Below, in pieces: positions 43,296 through 53,050 of a DNA stretch of 64,000 bases. Positions within the stretch are counted from its first letter, which is position 1, and every line of letters begins with the position of its first letter. The stretch spans positions 372,001 through 436,000 of the forward strand of contig NZ_JACESV010000001.1 of NCBI RefSeq assembly GCF_013911645.1, read 5' to 3'. The position numbers and the translations under genes are program-made. The notes under the pieces are model-generated. The model saw only the letters and a program-made list of their open reading frames with translations. It did no database searches and was not told the origin of the DNA. Source of the DNA: Allomuricauda sp. (GTDB lineage Bacteria; Bacteroidota; Bacteroidia; Flavobacteriales; Flavobacteriaceae).

Positions 43296-44582
43296 TTATT
43301 TGCTTCTGTCCAAATAATCCAATGCAATCTCGGTCATCGCTTTTACACCCAATTGCAGGCCGCTGTCATCAATTTTGAAATCTGGTGTGTGGTGCGGGAA
43401 ATGCTCGTCGGGACCGGCATTGGGGTCTTTTCCTCCTAAAATGTAAAAGAAACCGGGTATCTTTTCTTGGTAGAACGAAAAATCCTCTGCTCCGGTAATG
43501 GCTTTGATCAAATGTACATTTTCTTCACCAGCCACTTCTTGAAGACTTGGAAGCGATGCTGCGGTCAAATCAGTATCATTATAGGTGATTGGTACTCCCT
43601 TGGCAATTTCCACAGTAGCTTCTGCACGGTATGCCTTGGCAATGGTTTCCGCCATTTCTATCATTCTATCGTTCACTTGTTTTTGCATGTCATAATCCAA
43701 GGTACGGATGGTTCCAATAAGTTCTGCGCTCTCTGGAATAATGTTGTTACGCACACCACCACTGATTTTTCCAACGGTGATTACGGCAGCCTCCTTGGTC
43801 AATTCCAATTCACGGCTGATGATGGACTGGTAGCCATCCACAATTTTGGAAGCCACAAAAATGGGGTCGATTCCTCCCCAAGGCTGTGAACCGTGGGATT
43901 GCTTTCCTTTGATTTTCACCACAAAGCGTTGCGCAGCGGCCAAAGCACCACCTGGTTTATAGGCAATATGCCCCACAGGTAGGTAGGAACCAATATGAAG
44001 CCCATAAATGGCATCCACTTTCGGGTTTTCAAGTACGCCTTCCTTTACCATAAGTGCGGCACCACCTTCTTCTCCCGGAGGTGCTCCTTCTTCGGCAGGT
44101 TGGAATATAAATTTGATGGTTCCGTGGATTTTGTCCTTATTTTTGGCCAAAACCTCTGCGGTTCCCATCATAATGGCAATGTGGGTATCGTGCCCGCAAG
44201 CATGCATCACACCAACTTCTTCACCTAAATACTCGGATGTTACTTCAGATTTAAAGGGAAGGTCATTTCTTTCGGTAACGGGCAGCGCATCAATATCTGC
44301 TCTAAGGGCAACCACTTTTCCGGGATGGTCTCCTTTTAAAAGCCCTACAACACCTGTGTGGGCAACCCCTGTTTGTACTTCAATACCCAAAGATTTTAAA
44401 TGGGCGGCAATTTTTTCTGCCGTTTTAAACTCTCTGTTACTGAGTTCCGGGTTTTGGTGCATATCGCGGCGCCATTCGATTACTTTAGATTCGACAGCAG
44501 CGATGTCCTTTTCGAGCCCATGGTCTTGGGCATACATGGATAAACTTGCGAAACAAAGGGCAAGTGCTAAAATTTTCTTCAT
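43296..44582 (-). CDS. M20-family amidohydrolase, exported
   Basis: The 428-residue protein has a signal peptide (LALALCFASLSMYAQ), so it acts in the periplasm. Metal ligands are visible in VMHACGHDTH (about 117), FQPAEEGAPPGEEGG (about 158) and the GAEDFSFYQEKIPGFF near residue 370. The pattern is that of IAA-amino-acid/hippurate hydrolases, which free an acyl group from amino acids. It follows the DsrE-like gene by 17 bp. Confidence 0.93.
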   Translation of the reverse strand: MKKILALALCFASLSMYAQDHGLEKDIAAVESKVIEWRRDMHQNPELSNREFKTAEKIAAHLKSLGIEVQTGVAHTGVVGLLKGDHPGKVVALRADIDALPVTERNDLPFKSEVTSEYLGEEVGVMHACGHDTHIAIMMGTAEVLAKNKDKIHGTIKFIFQPAEEGAPPGEEGGAALMVKEGVLENPKVDAIYGLHIGSYLPVGHIAYKPGGALAAAQRFVVKIKGKQSHGSQPWGGIDPIFVASKIVDGYQSIISRELELTKEAAVITVGKISGGVRNNIIPESAELIGTIRTLDYDMQKQVNDRMIEMAETIAKAYRAEATVEIAKGVPITYNDTDLTAASLPSLQEVAGEENVHLIKAITGAEDFSFYQEKIPGFFYILGGKDPNAGPDEHFPHHTPDFKIDDSGLQLGVKAMTEIALDYLDRSK

Positions 44583-44599
44583 AATCAGGTTGAGTTAGT

Positions 44600-45139
44600 T
44601 TATAAATTGATTGGACGGTAGCCTTGGTTTTGCAATTGAATATTGGCCGTCATAGCGGAGAGCGCGATTTTTATGCCGGGAATCAAATCTTCTTTAGGAA
44701 GGTCCCTAGTTTTAGAGGATTGTCCGCACATAATTATTTCCACACCGGCCTCTAAAAGTTTTTCAACGAGTTCTCTATTTGGATTTTCCACCTTATATCG
44801 GGCTTTATGTGCATCGTCGGACAGTAAATTTCTTGCTGCGGTGCCATGCACGATAAGTGCAGCTTTTAATTGCGAAGCAGGGATGCCGCTTTGGGCGTGC
44901 ATATTTAAAAAACGCGCTACTGTATTCAGGTTTTTATTGATTTCGGTGTCGGATTCTGGTCCATCTTTAACATCAAAAACCACTTTAAACTCTTGTGATT
45001 TGTCTGTTTTAAAGTCTGGGTTGTCTATTTCCCAAACGGCACCGTAGTTTTCTACAATGGGACCTGATTTAGTTTCTTGTGAAATTCCAGAAAATGCAAC
45101 AATAATTAAAAGGAATAGGGGGGAATGGTGAAAATTCAT
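44600..45139 (-). CDS. DsrE-like protein with signal peptide
   Basis: The 179-residue protein has a signal peptide (LFLLIIVAFSGIS) and a DsrE/DsrF-type alpha/beta domain (about 50-179). EFKVVFDVKDG, LKAALIVHGTA and VEIIMCGQSSKTRDL carry the usual layout, with one cysteine (about residue 136) at the family's Cys position. Family members handle sulfur or act as small redox proteins. Its role in the periplasm and with the M20 hydrolase is unknown. Confidence 0.82.
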   Translation of the reverse strand: MNFHHSPLFLLIIVAFSGISQETKSGPIVENYGAVWEIDNPDFKTDKSQEFKVVFDVKDGPESDTEINKNLNTVARFLNMHAQSGIPASQLKAALIVHGTAARNLLSDDAHKARYKVENPNRELVEKLLEAGVEIIMCGQSSKTRDLPKEDLIPGIKIALSAMTANIQLQNQGYRPINL

Positions 45140-45277
45140 CAGCTACTTTGGTTAAGACCTTAAATATATTTAAAATCAGAAGAAAATCGGTTACGGTGTT
45201 TATAAAAATTAAAAGGATGATTTTAGCAAGAGCTCAATAATGGCTAATTTCACGCCTACTTTAAAAGTTTCTAGTCC

Positions 45278-47608
45278 TTGAGCAGTTTTATAGATGAATT
45301 GAATGATGCACAGCGTGCCCCGGTATTGCACAAAGATGGTCCGTTGATGGTAATTGCAGGTGCAGGCTCTGGTAAAACCCGGGTGCTCACTTACAGAATA
45401 GCCCACTTGATGGAGCAGGGGGTGGACTCCTTTAATATTTTGGCCCTTACCTTTACCAACAAGGCAGCGCGTGAGATGAAGAAGCGTATCGCTGCCATTG
45501 TTGGAAATTCCGAGGCCAAAAACCTATGGATGGGGACATTCCACTCCGTTTTTGCCAAACTGCTTCGGTACGATGGCGATAAACTGGGCTATCCAAGCAA
45601 CTTTACCATTTACGATACACAGGATTCCCAACGTTTGATTGCTTCCATCATCAAGGAAATGGGGCTGGACAAGGATATTTACAAATACAAGCAGGTACAA
45701 AACCGGATTTCATCTTACAAAAACAGCTTGATTACCGTCAAGGCCTATTTTCAGAACCCTGAATTAATGGAGGCCGATGCCATGGCCAAACGCCCAAGAT
45801 TAGGGGAGATTTATCAGAATTATGTGGATAGATGCTTCAAGGCGGGTGCGATGGACTTTGATGACCTTTTGTTGCGGACCAATGAGTTGTTGACCCGTTT
45901 CCCAGAGGTATTGATGAAGTATCAGGACCGTTTCCGATACATTTTGGTGGATGAGTACCAAGATACCAACCATTCTCAGTACTTGATTGTAAAAGCACTG
46001 TCGGACCGATACCAAAACATTTGCGTGGTAGGGGACGATGCCCAGAGTATCTATTCGTTCCGTGGAGCGAACATCAGTAACATCTTAAATTTCCAAAGGG
46101 ATTATGATAATGTTGCCGTTTATCGTTTGGAACAGAACTATCGTTCCACAAAAAATATTGTAAACGCAGCCAATTCTATCATCGCGAACAATAAAAACCA
46201 GTTGGAGAAGAATGTTTGGACCTCCAACGATGATGGCGGACTCATAAAAATACACCGGAGCGTTACCGATGCAGAAGAGGGACGGTATGTGGCAGGTTCC
46301 ATTTTTGAGAACAAAATGCAGCAACAAATGCAAAACGGTGAGTTTGCTGTTTTGTATCGAACCAATTCACAATCCCGTGCCATTGAAGATGCCCTCCGAA
46401 AGCGGGATATTCCCTATCGTATTTATGGCGGATTGTCGTTCTACCAAAGAAAGGAGATTAAGGATGTATTGGCCTATTTGCGACTTATCATCAACCCTAA
46501 AGATGAGGAAGCGCTAAAGCGGGTCATCAACTTCCCCACACGTGGGATAGGGCAGACCACTGTGGATAAGCTGGTGGTGGCAGCTAACCATTACGGACGT
46601 TCCATTTATGAGGTAATGGAGCATCTGGACAAGCTCAATTTGAACATCAATGCCGGAACCAAGCGTAAGTTGACGGATTTCGTTACCATGATCAAGAGTT
46701 TCCAAATCATGAACGAGGGTTCCGATGCATTTACCCTGGCGGAACATGTGGCCAAAAAAACAGGGCTGTTGTTGGAGTTCAAAAAAGATGGTACGCCCGA
46801 AGGTATTGCCAAGATGGAGAACATCGAGGAACTATTGAACGGGATCAAAGATTTTGTAGAGGGTCAAAAAGAAATTGCCGATGCCACAGGTAGCTTGACC
46901 GAGTTTTTGGAAGATGTGGCCCTTGCCACCGATATGGACAAGGATATCGAGGATGATGATAGGGTAGCTCTAATGACTATCCACTTGGCCAAAGGGTTGG
47001 AGTTTCCTTACGTGTACATTGTTGGAATGGAAGAAGATTTGTTTCCCTCGGCCATGAGCATGAATACTCGAAGTGAGTTGGAAGAGGAGCGAAGGTTGTT
47101 CTACGTAGCACTAACACGGGCCGAAAAGCAAGCATTTCTTACCTATACCCAAAACAGATACAGATGGGGCAAACTCATTGATGCCGAACCGAGTCGGTTT
47201 TTGGAGGAAATAGAAGAGAAGTATGTGGAGAATCTAACTCCCGTGAACGATGGTTATCGGTATAAATCCACGATCGACAAGAATATTTTTGGAGAGGTGG
47301 ACAAGAGCAAACTAAGACAGGTGAAACCGAAAAACGGGACGCCACCGAGTGTGCAAAAACCCAACGAAAACCAGTTGCGCAAATTAAGGAAACTCAAACC
47401 TGAAATTTCTGCCCCGACCAAACCCATGGATTTAGACCCAGGTCTCGTGGTCGGTGCACGGGTAAACCACACCCGTTTTGGAAGAGGGAAAATACTTAAC
47501 ATTGAAGGTGCGGGAAACGATAGGAAGGCTGAAATCCATTTTGACCAAGGCGGCATTAAAAAGTTACTGCTCCGTTTTGCCAAACTTGAGGTTTTGGATA
47601 ATGCCTAA
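45278..47608 (+). CDS. pcrA: UvrD/PcrA-type 3'-5' DNA helicase
   Basis: The 776-residue SF1A helicase unwinds DNA in repair and replication. Motif Ia/I is VIAGAGSGKTRVLTYR (about 24), motif II VDEYQDTNHSQ (about 220), motif IV VYRLEQNYRSTKNI, motif V MTIHLAKGLEFPYV and motif VI YVALTRAEKQ. A C-terminal Tudor-like part (GARVNHTRFGRGKI) is typical of PcrA/UvrD. TTG is the start: a stop (TAG 45272) stands two codons upstream. Confidence 0.95.
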   Translation: MSSFIDELNDAQRAPVLHKDGPLMVIAGAGSGKTRVLTYRIAHLMEQGVDSFNILALTFTNKAAREMKKRIAAIVGNSEAKNLWMGTFHSVFAKLLRYDGDKLGYPSNFTIYDTQDSQRLIASIIKEMGLDKDIYKYKQVQNRISSYKNSLITVKAYFQNPELMEADAMAKRPRLGEIYQNYVDRCFKAGAMDFDDLLLRTNELLTRFPEVLMKYQDRFRYILVDEYQDTNHSQYLIVKALSDRYQNICVVGDDAQSIYSFRGANISNILNFQRDYDNVAVYRLEQNYRSTKNIVNAANSIIANNKNQLEKNVWTSNDDGGLIKIHRSVTDAEEGRYVAGSIFENKMQQQMQNGEFAVLYRTNSQSRAIEDALRKRDIPYRIYGGLSFYQRKEIKDVLAYLRLIINPKDEEALKRVINFPTRGIGQTTVDKLVVAANHYGRSIYEVMEHLDKLNLNINAGTKRKLTDFVTMIKSFQIMNEGSDAFTLAEHVAKKTGLLLEFKKDGTPEGIAKMENIEELLNGIKDFVEGQKEIADATGSLTEFLEDVALATDMDKDIEDDDRVALMTIHLAKGLEFPYVYIVGMEEDLFPSAMSMNTRSELEEERRLFYVALTRAEKQAFLTYTQNRYRWGKLIDAEPSRFLEEIEEKYVENLTPVNDGYRYKSTIDKNIFGEVDKSKLRQVKPKNGTPPSVQKPNENQLRKLRKLKPEISAPTKPMDLDPGLVVGARVNHTRFGRGKILNIEGAGNDRKAEIHFDQGGIKKLLLRFAKLEVLDNA

Positions 47609-47755
47609 CCTCAGTTTTTACCTTCTGTCAATAAAACCAATGTCGGTTTAGGGATTCTCCAAATAATTCTTTTGTGGCTGTTCGGGTGGGTAAAAATGCT
47701 TAAATTCAAAGCTATTATTTTTAATTAATAGACCAAACCAACCAACCTCTCTTTC

Positions 47756-49972
47756 ATGAAAGATCTCTTTTTCAAACCTGTGTTTTTAGCGGTTACATTT
47801 CTTGTTATTACACTTTTCGGGGTGGCAGGCTATCATTATGCCATTGGATACCCGGCTTGGGTGACAATGCTGGTAGGAACTCTAATTGGCTTTGTATTGC
47901 TCATCATCTTAAAATTAGTGCTGACCTGGATTGCCCCTTTCGTCAAAAAAATCCCAATTACTCTTGTGACTACCGTTCTTGGCGGGTTTTTGGCACTTTA
48001 TATTATGCGGATGTATACCTTCAGGTGGCCTTCTATTTTATTTTACGGATTGGCATTGTTTGGTTTTGTCTGTTTCATTCTGCTCACTTTGGGTGTTTGG
48101 CAAATCATCAAAAAAAAGAATGCTAAAAAAGGGGGCTTTCTTGTCATTCTGAGTGTTGCTCTGGGGGTTTTGGGCTTTTATGGGTTCAATGCTTTGGATG
48201 GTGATCCTTATGTGGAAACATCATCATCAGAAGAAACGATTGATGTTACCTTTTTGAGTGAAATGGGTATTGAAGACCCTTCCCAAAAAGGGGATTTTGA
48301 GGTAGAGGTTTTTACCTACGGAAGCGGAACGGATGAAAAACGACCTGAATATGCAGCAGGTATTAAGATAAAAACCCCAACGGTCGATGCTTCACGATTG
48401 CTTCCTGAGTGGAAAGGGAAAAAGAAAAAATGGCGTGAAAAATATTGGGGCTTTGGTGTGGACAGCTTTCCTTTGAATGCCCGTGTGTACATGCCCAAAG
48501 GAGAAGGTCCCTTCCCAATGGTAATGATGGTGCACGGCAACCATAGTATGCTCGATTATTCGGATGGAGGCTATGCCTATCTTGGAGAGCTTTTGGCCAG
48601 TAGGGGGATCATAGGCGTCTCTGTTGATGAAAATTTCATCAATGGGCATTGGTCCGGAGATTTTATGGGGAAAGAAATGCCCACCCGTGCTTGGTTGTTG
48701 CTAAAGCACTTGGAGCAATGGAATAAATGGAATGATGGGACTGACCCGGATATCAAAGGTAAGGTGGACATGGACAATATTGTGCTTGTGGGGCACTCCA
48801 GAGGTGGAGAAGCGGTATCCATCGCAGCAGCTTTTAATAAATTGGATAGGTTTCCCGATAATGGCAACGAGAAGTTCAATTTTAATTTTGGCATACAAGG
48901 AATCATCACTATTGCACCAACGGATTACCGCTATGATCGTGAAATCAGTCTTGAGGATATCAATTATTTGTCAATTCAAGGAGCTTACGACTCGGATGAG
49001 ACCAGTTTTTGGGGAATGCGACCTTTTCATCGTTTGCAATTTTCAGAAGGTTTTGATGGCTTCAAAGCTGGTCTTTACATGAATCATGCAAACCATGGTC
49101 AGTTTAACTCCACTTGGGGACGGTCGGATTTTGGTGCGCCCATGAAATGGTTACTTAACCTTAAACCTTTGATTTCGGGTGAAGAACAGCGCCAAGCTGC
49201 CAAAGTTTATGTGAGCGCTTTTGCGGAGGCTGTTCTAAAAGGAAACAAGGATTATCAGCCTATGTTCCAAAATGTGGACTTGGTAAGCGATTGGTTGCCC
49301 AAGGAAGATTACAGGAGCCAATACAGTGACATTCATAAAAATGTACTGGTCAATTTTGAAGGCGACTTGGATGTAACCAGTGCTTCAAACGATATAAAAT
49401 TGTCCGCCGAAAATTTTAAGGTGTGGCGTGAAACAGAATTGTTGGCCAGGGATGGCGGGAGCCAGCAGAACAACGCATTGGTGCTCGGTTGGAGCCATGG
49501 CTCGGATATTGAAACTGATTCCATACCCATTTATAGCATTCGATTGCCCGACACCTTGCAGCATTTTGGGACTGCTGATACCTTGGCACTTTCTATGGCC
49601 ATGGCCGATATATCGGAACTTAAATTTGAAGATGAAGATGAAAAGCCTGAAACGCCAAAAGTGGGGTTCAATTTTAGTATTATGCTCCAGGATAGTCTAG
49701 GAAACTTTGCTTCGGTAGCGTTGGCGGATAACAACAAACTGCCGGGTACCATCAAGACCAAGTTCACTAAATTTAAGTTCTTGGATAAAGAAATGATTGG
49801 TGAAGCTTCCGAAATCCAGTTGAAAAGTTGTTATGTGCCCATTTCTTCTTTTCTAAAGCAGAACGATAGCTTAAACCTGTCCAAGTTACAAAGCATCAAC
49901 TTGGTTTTTGATAGAGATACTTTGGGCGTTGTGGTTTTGGATGATATTGGGTTTTATAGAAAAAATAACTAA
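47756..49972 (+). CDS. Membrane-anchored alpha/beta hydrolase, 738 aa
   Basis: Five hydrophobic segments occupy about residues 7-145. An extracytoplasmic alpha/beta-hydrolase domain follows (about 220-510). FPMVMMVHGNHSMLDY holds the oxyanion region, and the nucleophile elbow is GHSRGGEA (about residue 345). A His in YMNHANHGQFNST (about 443) may complete the triad. The C-terminal 200 residues are beta-rich and unassigned. It resembles PET-hydrolase/dienelactone-like esterases; substrate unknown. It stands alone after pcrA. Confidence 0.85.
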   Translation: MKDLFFKPVFLAVTFLVITLFGVAGYHYAIGYPAWVTMLVGTLIGFVLLIILKLVLTWIAPFVKKIPITLVTTVLGGFLALYIMRMYTFRWPSILFYGLALFGFVCFILLTLGVWQIIKKKNAKKGGFLVILSVALGVLGFYGFNALDGDPYVETSSSEETIDVTFLSEMGIEDPSQKGDFEVEVFTYGSGTDEKRPEYAAGIKIKTPTVDASRLLPEWKGKKKKWREKYWGFGVDSFPLNARVYMPKGEGPFPMVMMVHGNHSMLDYSDGGYAYLGELLASRGIIGVSVDENFINGHWSGDFMGKEMPTRAWLLLKHLEQWNKWNDGTDPDIKGKVDMDNIVLVGHSRGGEAVSIAAAFNKLDRFPDNGNEKFNFNFGIQGIITIAPTDYRYDREISLEDINYLSIQGAYDSDETSFWGMRPFHRLQFSEGFDGFKAGLYMNHANHGQFNSTWGRSDFGAPMKWLLNLKPLISGEEQRQAAKVYVSAFAEAVLKGNKDYQPMFQNVDLVSDWLPKEDYRSQYSDIHKNVLVNFEGDLDVTSASNDIKLSAENFKVWRETELLARDGGSQQNNALVLGWSHGSDIETDSIPIYSIRLPDTLQHFGTADTLALSMAMADISELKFEDEDEKPETPKVGFNFSIMLQDSLGNFASVALADNNKLPGTIKTKFTKFKFLDKEMIGEASEIQLKSCYVPISSFLKQNDSLNLSKLQSINLVFDRDTLGVVVLDDIGFYRKNN

Positions 49973-50551
49973 AAATAAAGTTTATCAACGGGAAATGTTA
50001 TTGGGTTATTCAGTTATTGGGTTGCTGCCACTGCAAACTGACTTCCGACAAGTTCAAGTTCAAGAGCAAATAACAAGTGCCAAATTCCAAACTTTCGACA
50101 AGTTCAAGAACAAAGGGCAAAGAACAAAGAAGAAAGAAAAGAGAGCCAAGACACAAGTTCAGAGTTCGGAGTTACAAAGTTATTGGGTTGTTGAGTTACT
50201 GCGTACTGCAACTGCCAACTGGCATCGTGCTTCGTGCTTCGGACAAGTTCAAGTATCAAGTTCAAATACAGAAAGAAGATATACAAAAGCAAAGAACCTC
50301 CTTGCCTTGAACTCGCCTGTCTACCAGCAAAGGAGGTTTCGGGGTCTCCTCTTATGGGATTCCGAAACCAGTTCGGAATGACGATTGGCTAGGTTGATGA
50401 ATTTTACGGATTTGCACGAACATATTTACACTTTTATGATGATAGGTTCAGGCATCGAGCAACCAGCATCGGGCATCAAACTTAAGTTCAAGCTCAAACA
50501 CAAAGGCAAGGGTTGCTGTATACGCGGTACATTGCCGAATATGGAAGCGTA
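49973..50551. repeat. Intergenic word-repeat block (copy d) with palindromes
   Basis: This block repeats the words of the others: ttattgggttattcagttattgg (part), actgacttccgacaagttcaag and caagtatcaagttcaaat. It also has aacctcctt/aaggaggtt (50295-50303 and 50330-50338) and attccgaa/ttcggaat (50359-50366 and 50372-50379), the latter followed by gacg. Frames that cross it have no protein-like composition. Confidence 0.7.
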
Positions 50552-51187
50552 TTATTGTTCAAACCCAGTTGCCGCATATCCTTCGTGGGGTTTTCCCGAT
50601 AATGGAATTTTCGATTCAGCCAAGCTCCCATTGGTTATAGTGTAGGCTTTGGTAGTTGTATTAAAATGTCCTTTTTCCGAAGAAAATCTGCCATTGAGAA
50701 GGTATACGGTCTTACCGTTGCTCTGATTTGTGGATGTTACCCCATAATAGATCATGGGTTTTCCATAAAGGGAAGACGCTACAATCTTACTTTTGGATTT
50801 ATAAAGGGCAATGTTTTTAATGTTGTGACCCATGCAATCCATTTTGGTCTCCCATGAAAAAACACCGAATTGTTGATCGTCCGAGATCACAAAGCCAATC
50901 TGGTGTTCATCTTCGTCATAAGCAGCTACCAAATCTTCAAATTTTCTGCTGGACCGTATGCTTTCAACTTTTTTCCGCATTTTTTCGTTTATGGTCACTA
51001 TTTCATCCAAGTTTTTACAATCAGTAGTGTCCAACCCATTAAGCTGAATTAATAAATTATCCAATTGGGCAAGTGTGTTTTTTGCATCAAATTGTTCTTC
51101 TTCCATAAAATTGGAATTGTTACAGCTTGTGAAAGGTATCAAAAATCCAAAAGTGATGCATGCTATAATTAGTGTATTCAATTTCAT
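50552..51187 (-). CDS. Hypothetical lipoprotein, 211 aa
   Basis: Start ATG 51187 gives a lipoprotein signal FLIPFTSC (cysteine near residue 21); an earlier ATG at 51280 would bury it. I do not recognise a domain. The mature part has a helical section (DAKNTLAQLDNLLIQLNGL) and a beta-rich C-terminus ending in SGKPHEGYAATGFEQ. It sits at the border of repeat block d. Confidence 0.7.
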   Translation of the reverse strand: MKLNTLIIACITFGFLIPFTSCNNSNFMEEEQFDAKNTLAQLDNLLIQLNGLDTTDCKNLDEIVTINEKMRKKVESIRSSRKFEDLVAAYDEDEHQIGFVISDDQQFGVFSWETKMDCMGHNIKNIALYKSKSKIVASSLYGKPMIYYGVTSTNQSNGKTVYLLNGRFSSEKGHFNTTTKAYTITNGSLAESKIPLSGKPHEGYAATGFEQ

Positions 51188-51377
51188 AAGAATGCGATTT
51201 TTATTTAAAGGTGGGGTATAAATTTTAATATTTAGGGTCAAAATCAACCAATGGCCTATATGAATTGATGAATGGCCCATTTCCCTTTATAAAGATTCGA
51301 TTCTGGTGATAGGTTGTGTGTATTATCAAACATTTAACATGCCTAACAGAACACCATATATTTGGTTGCATAAGTGT

Positions 51378-51385
51378 TATCTTTG
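51378..51385 (+). promoter_or_regulatory. Predicted -7 box of the Sua5-like gene
   Basis: TATCTTTG matches TAnnTTTG and lies 19 bp before ATG 51405. TATATTTG at 51357-51364 is another match. Confidence 0.45.
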
Positions 51386-51404
51386 TTGTTTATTCCTTAA
51401 CAAA

Positions 51405-52025
51405 ATGGCAGAGTTGATAAGACTTTACGAAGAAAACCCTAATCCCAAGCAAGTTGAAAAAGTTGTGAACGTGCTTAGGAAAGGAGGGCTTGTGATCTAT
51501 CCCACGGATACTGTTTACGGTCTTGGTTGCGATATTACCAACTCAAAGGCCCTACAGCGCATAGCTAGGATAAAAGGGGTAAAGTTGGAAAAGGCCAATT
51601 GGTCCTTTATTTGTGCAGATTTAAGCAATCTGTCCGATTATGTTCGGCAGATAGATGGTCCAACATTTAAATTATTAAAGCGTACCCTTCCCGGGCCTTA
51701 TACTTTTATACTTCCGGGGAACAACAATCTTCCGAAAGATTTTAAGAAGAAAAAGACGGTGGGTATCCGTGTGCCCGACAATGCAATTGCAAGGGCATTG
51801 GTGTCCGAATTGGGCCACCCAATTGTTTCTACATCCATCCGGGATGACGACGACATTCTGGAATACACCACAGATCCTGAACTTATTTATGAGAAATGGC
51901 AAAACCTAGTGGATATTGTAATTGACGGTGGTTATGGGGATAATGTTGCTTCCACGGTCATAGACCTCTCTGGCGATGAACCCGTAGTAATTCGGGAAGG
52001 CAAGGGCAGCCTTGAGATTTATTAA
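51405..52025 (+). CDS. Sua5/YciO/YrdC-family L-threonylcarbamoyladenylate synthase
   Basis: The 206-residue cytosolic protein makes threonylcarbamoyl-AMP for the t6A modification of tRNAs reading ANN codons. GGLVIYPTDTVYGLGCD (about residue 26) opens the YrdC fold, followed by RIKGVKLEKANWSFIC, RTLPGPYTFILPG and TVGIRVPDN. HPIVSTSIRDDDD and a late VASTVIDLS also fit. It resembles YciO-like members as well as YrdC. ATG 51405 is the better start. Confidence 0.9.
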   Translation: MAELIRLYEENPNPKQVEKVVNVLRKGGLVIYPTDTVYGLGCDITNSKALQRIARIKGVKLEKANWSFICADLSNLSDYVRQIDGPTFKLLKRTLPGPYTFILPGNNNLPKDFKKKKTVGIRVPDNAIARALVSELGHPIVSTSIRDDDDILEYTTDPELIYEKWQNLVDIVIDGGYGDNVASTVIDLSGDEPVVIREGKGSLEIY

Positions 52026-52026
52026 A

Positions 52027-52058
52027 TAAAAAAAGCGGCCAATTGGCCGCTTTTTTAT
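52027..52058. terminator. Bidirectional terminator
   Basis: The perfect palindrome gcggccaattggccgc (52035-52050) is flanked by A- and T-runs on its two sides. It lies between the ends of the convergent Sua5-like and OmpA-like genes. Confidence 0.93.
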
Positions 52059-52081
52059 TATTGTAAGCTAAAACTTATTTC

Positions 52082-52954
52082 TTATTTGCCTGTACCGCCT
52101 ATAGCTGGGTCTTTCATTCCTTCTTCGATCATGTTGTAGAACTGATCGATTTTTGGAAGTACAACAATTCTTGTTCTTCTGTTCTTAGCTCTATTGGCAG
52201 AAGTATCGTTATCAACAAGAGGTACATAGTAGCTACGTCCTGCAGCTGTCATTCTAGCAGGGTCTACACCAAAGTCGTTTTGAAGGATACGAACAACAGA
52301 GGTTGCTCTCTTCACACTCAAGTCCCAGTTATCTGCAAGTTCCGAAGTTCTAATTGGTACATTATCCGTGTGTCCTTCGACCATAAATTCAAAATCGGGC
52401 TTGTTGTTCACCACTTTGGCTACTTTGCCAAGTACTTCTTTTGCTGCATTTGTTACGTTGTAGCTTCCGCTTCTAAACAACAATTTATCGGAAATGGATA
52501 CGAATACAACACCTTTTTCAACACTAATTTCGATGTCTTCGTCATCCAAGTTGCCCAATACGCCTTTTAGGCTCTGTACCAAAGCAAGGTTTACAGAGTC
52601 TCTACGTGTAACGGCATTTTGCAATTTTCTGATGGTAAGGTCTTTTTCCTGAAGACTTTCAAGTGACTTCTCAAGGTTTTCGGCACCTTTTGTAGTAAGC
52701 GTTGTCAAGTTGCCCATGTTGTTGATGAGCTCTTGGTTATTTGCTTTAAGGAATGCGTTTTGGTCTTCAAGTGTTTTCAACCTGGAATCTGCAGTTGCTT
52801 TTTCTTCCAAGCAATCGTTCAATTTAACGGTTGCAGAATTCAATAGGTCTTGGGTTTCTTTGTGTTTGGCTTCAAGATCGGCATATTTCTTTTGCGATAC
52901 GCAAGAAGATAGAAGAACTGTCATCGCCAATGTTCCTAGAAAAAATTTTTTCAT
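52082..52954 (-). CDS. OmpA-family lipoprotein with long coiled coil
   Basis: The 290-residue protein has a lipoprotein signal VLLSSC (cysteine near residue 18), a coiled coil (about 20-135) and an OmpA domain (about 150-275). FEFMVEGHTDNVP and NWDLSVKRATSVVRIL carry the peptidoglycan-binding Asp and Arg. It probably ties the outer membrane to the wall. The exported protein at 40608 is a paralogue with the wall-binding residues missing. Confidence 0.92.
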   Translation of the reverse strand: MKKFFLGTLAMTVLLSSCVSQKKYADLEAKHKETQDLLNSATVKLNDCLEEKATADSRLKTLEDQNAFLKANNQELINNMGNLTTLTTKGAENLEKSLESLQEKDLTIRKLQNAVTRRDSVNLALVQSLKGVLGNLDDEDIEISVEKGVVFVSISDKLLFRSGSYNVTNAAKEVLGKVAKVVNNKPDFEFMVEGHTDNVPIRTSELADNWDLSVKRATSVVRILQNDFGVDPARMTAAGRSYYVPLVDNDTSANRAKNRRTRIVVLPKIDQFYNMIEEGMKDPAIGGTGK

Positions 52955-53050
52955 AGTTCAGAATATAATTTAAGGATTGTTAGATTTATCAAATGTCGAA
53001 AAACAATACCAAAATTAGATAAAAAGCAAGGTATCTATATTTAGGCATCG

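Noticed and set aside
44008..44598. Long plus-strand frame opposite the M20 hydrolase gene
   Set aside because: Entirely antisense to a gene with intact metal-binding motifs; composition is a mirror of it.
50385..50645. Frame crossing repeat block d
   Set aside because: Made of repeat words and overlaps the end of the lipoprotein gene on the other strand.
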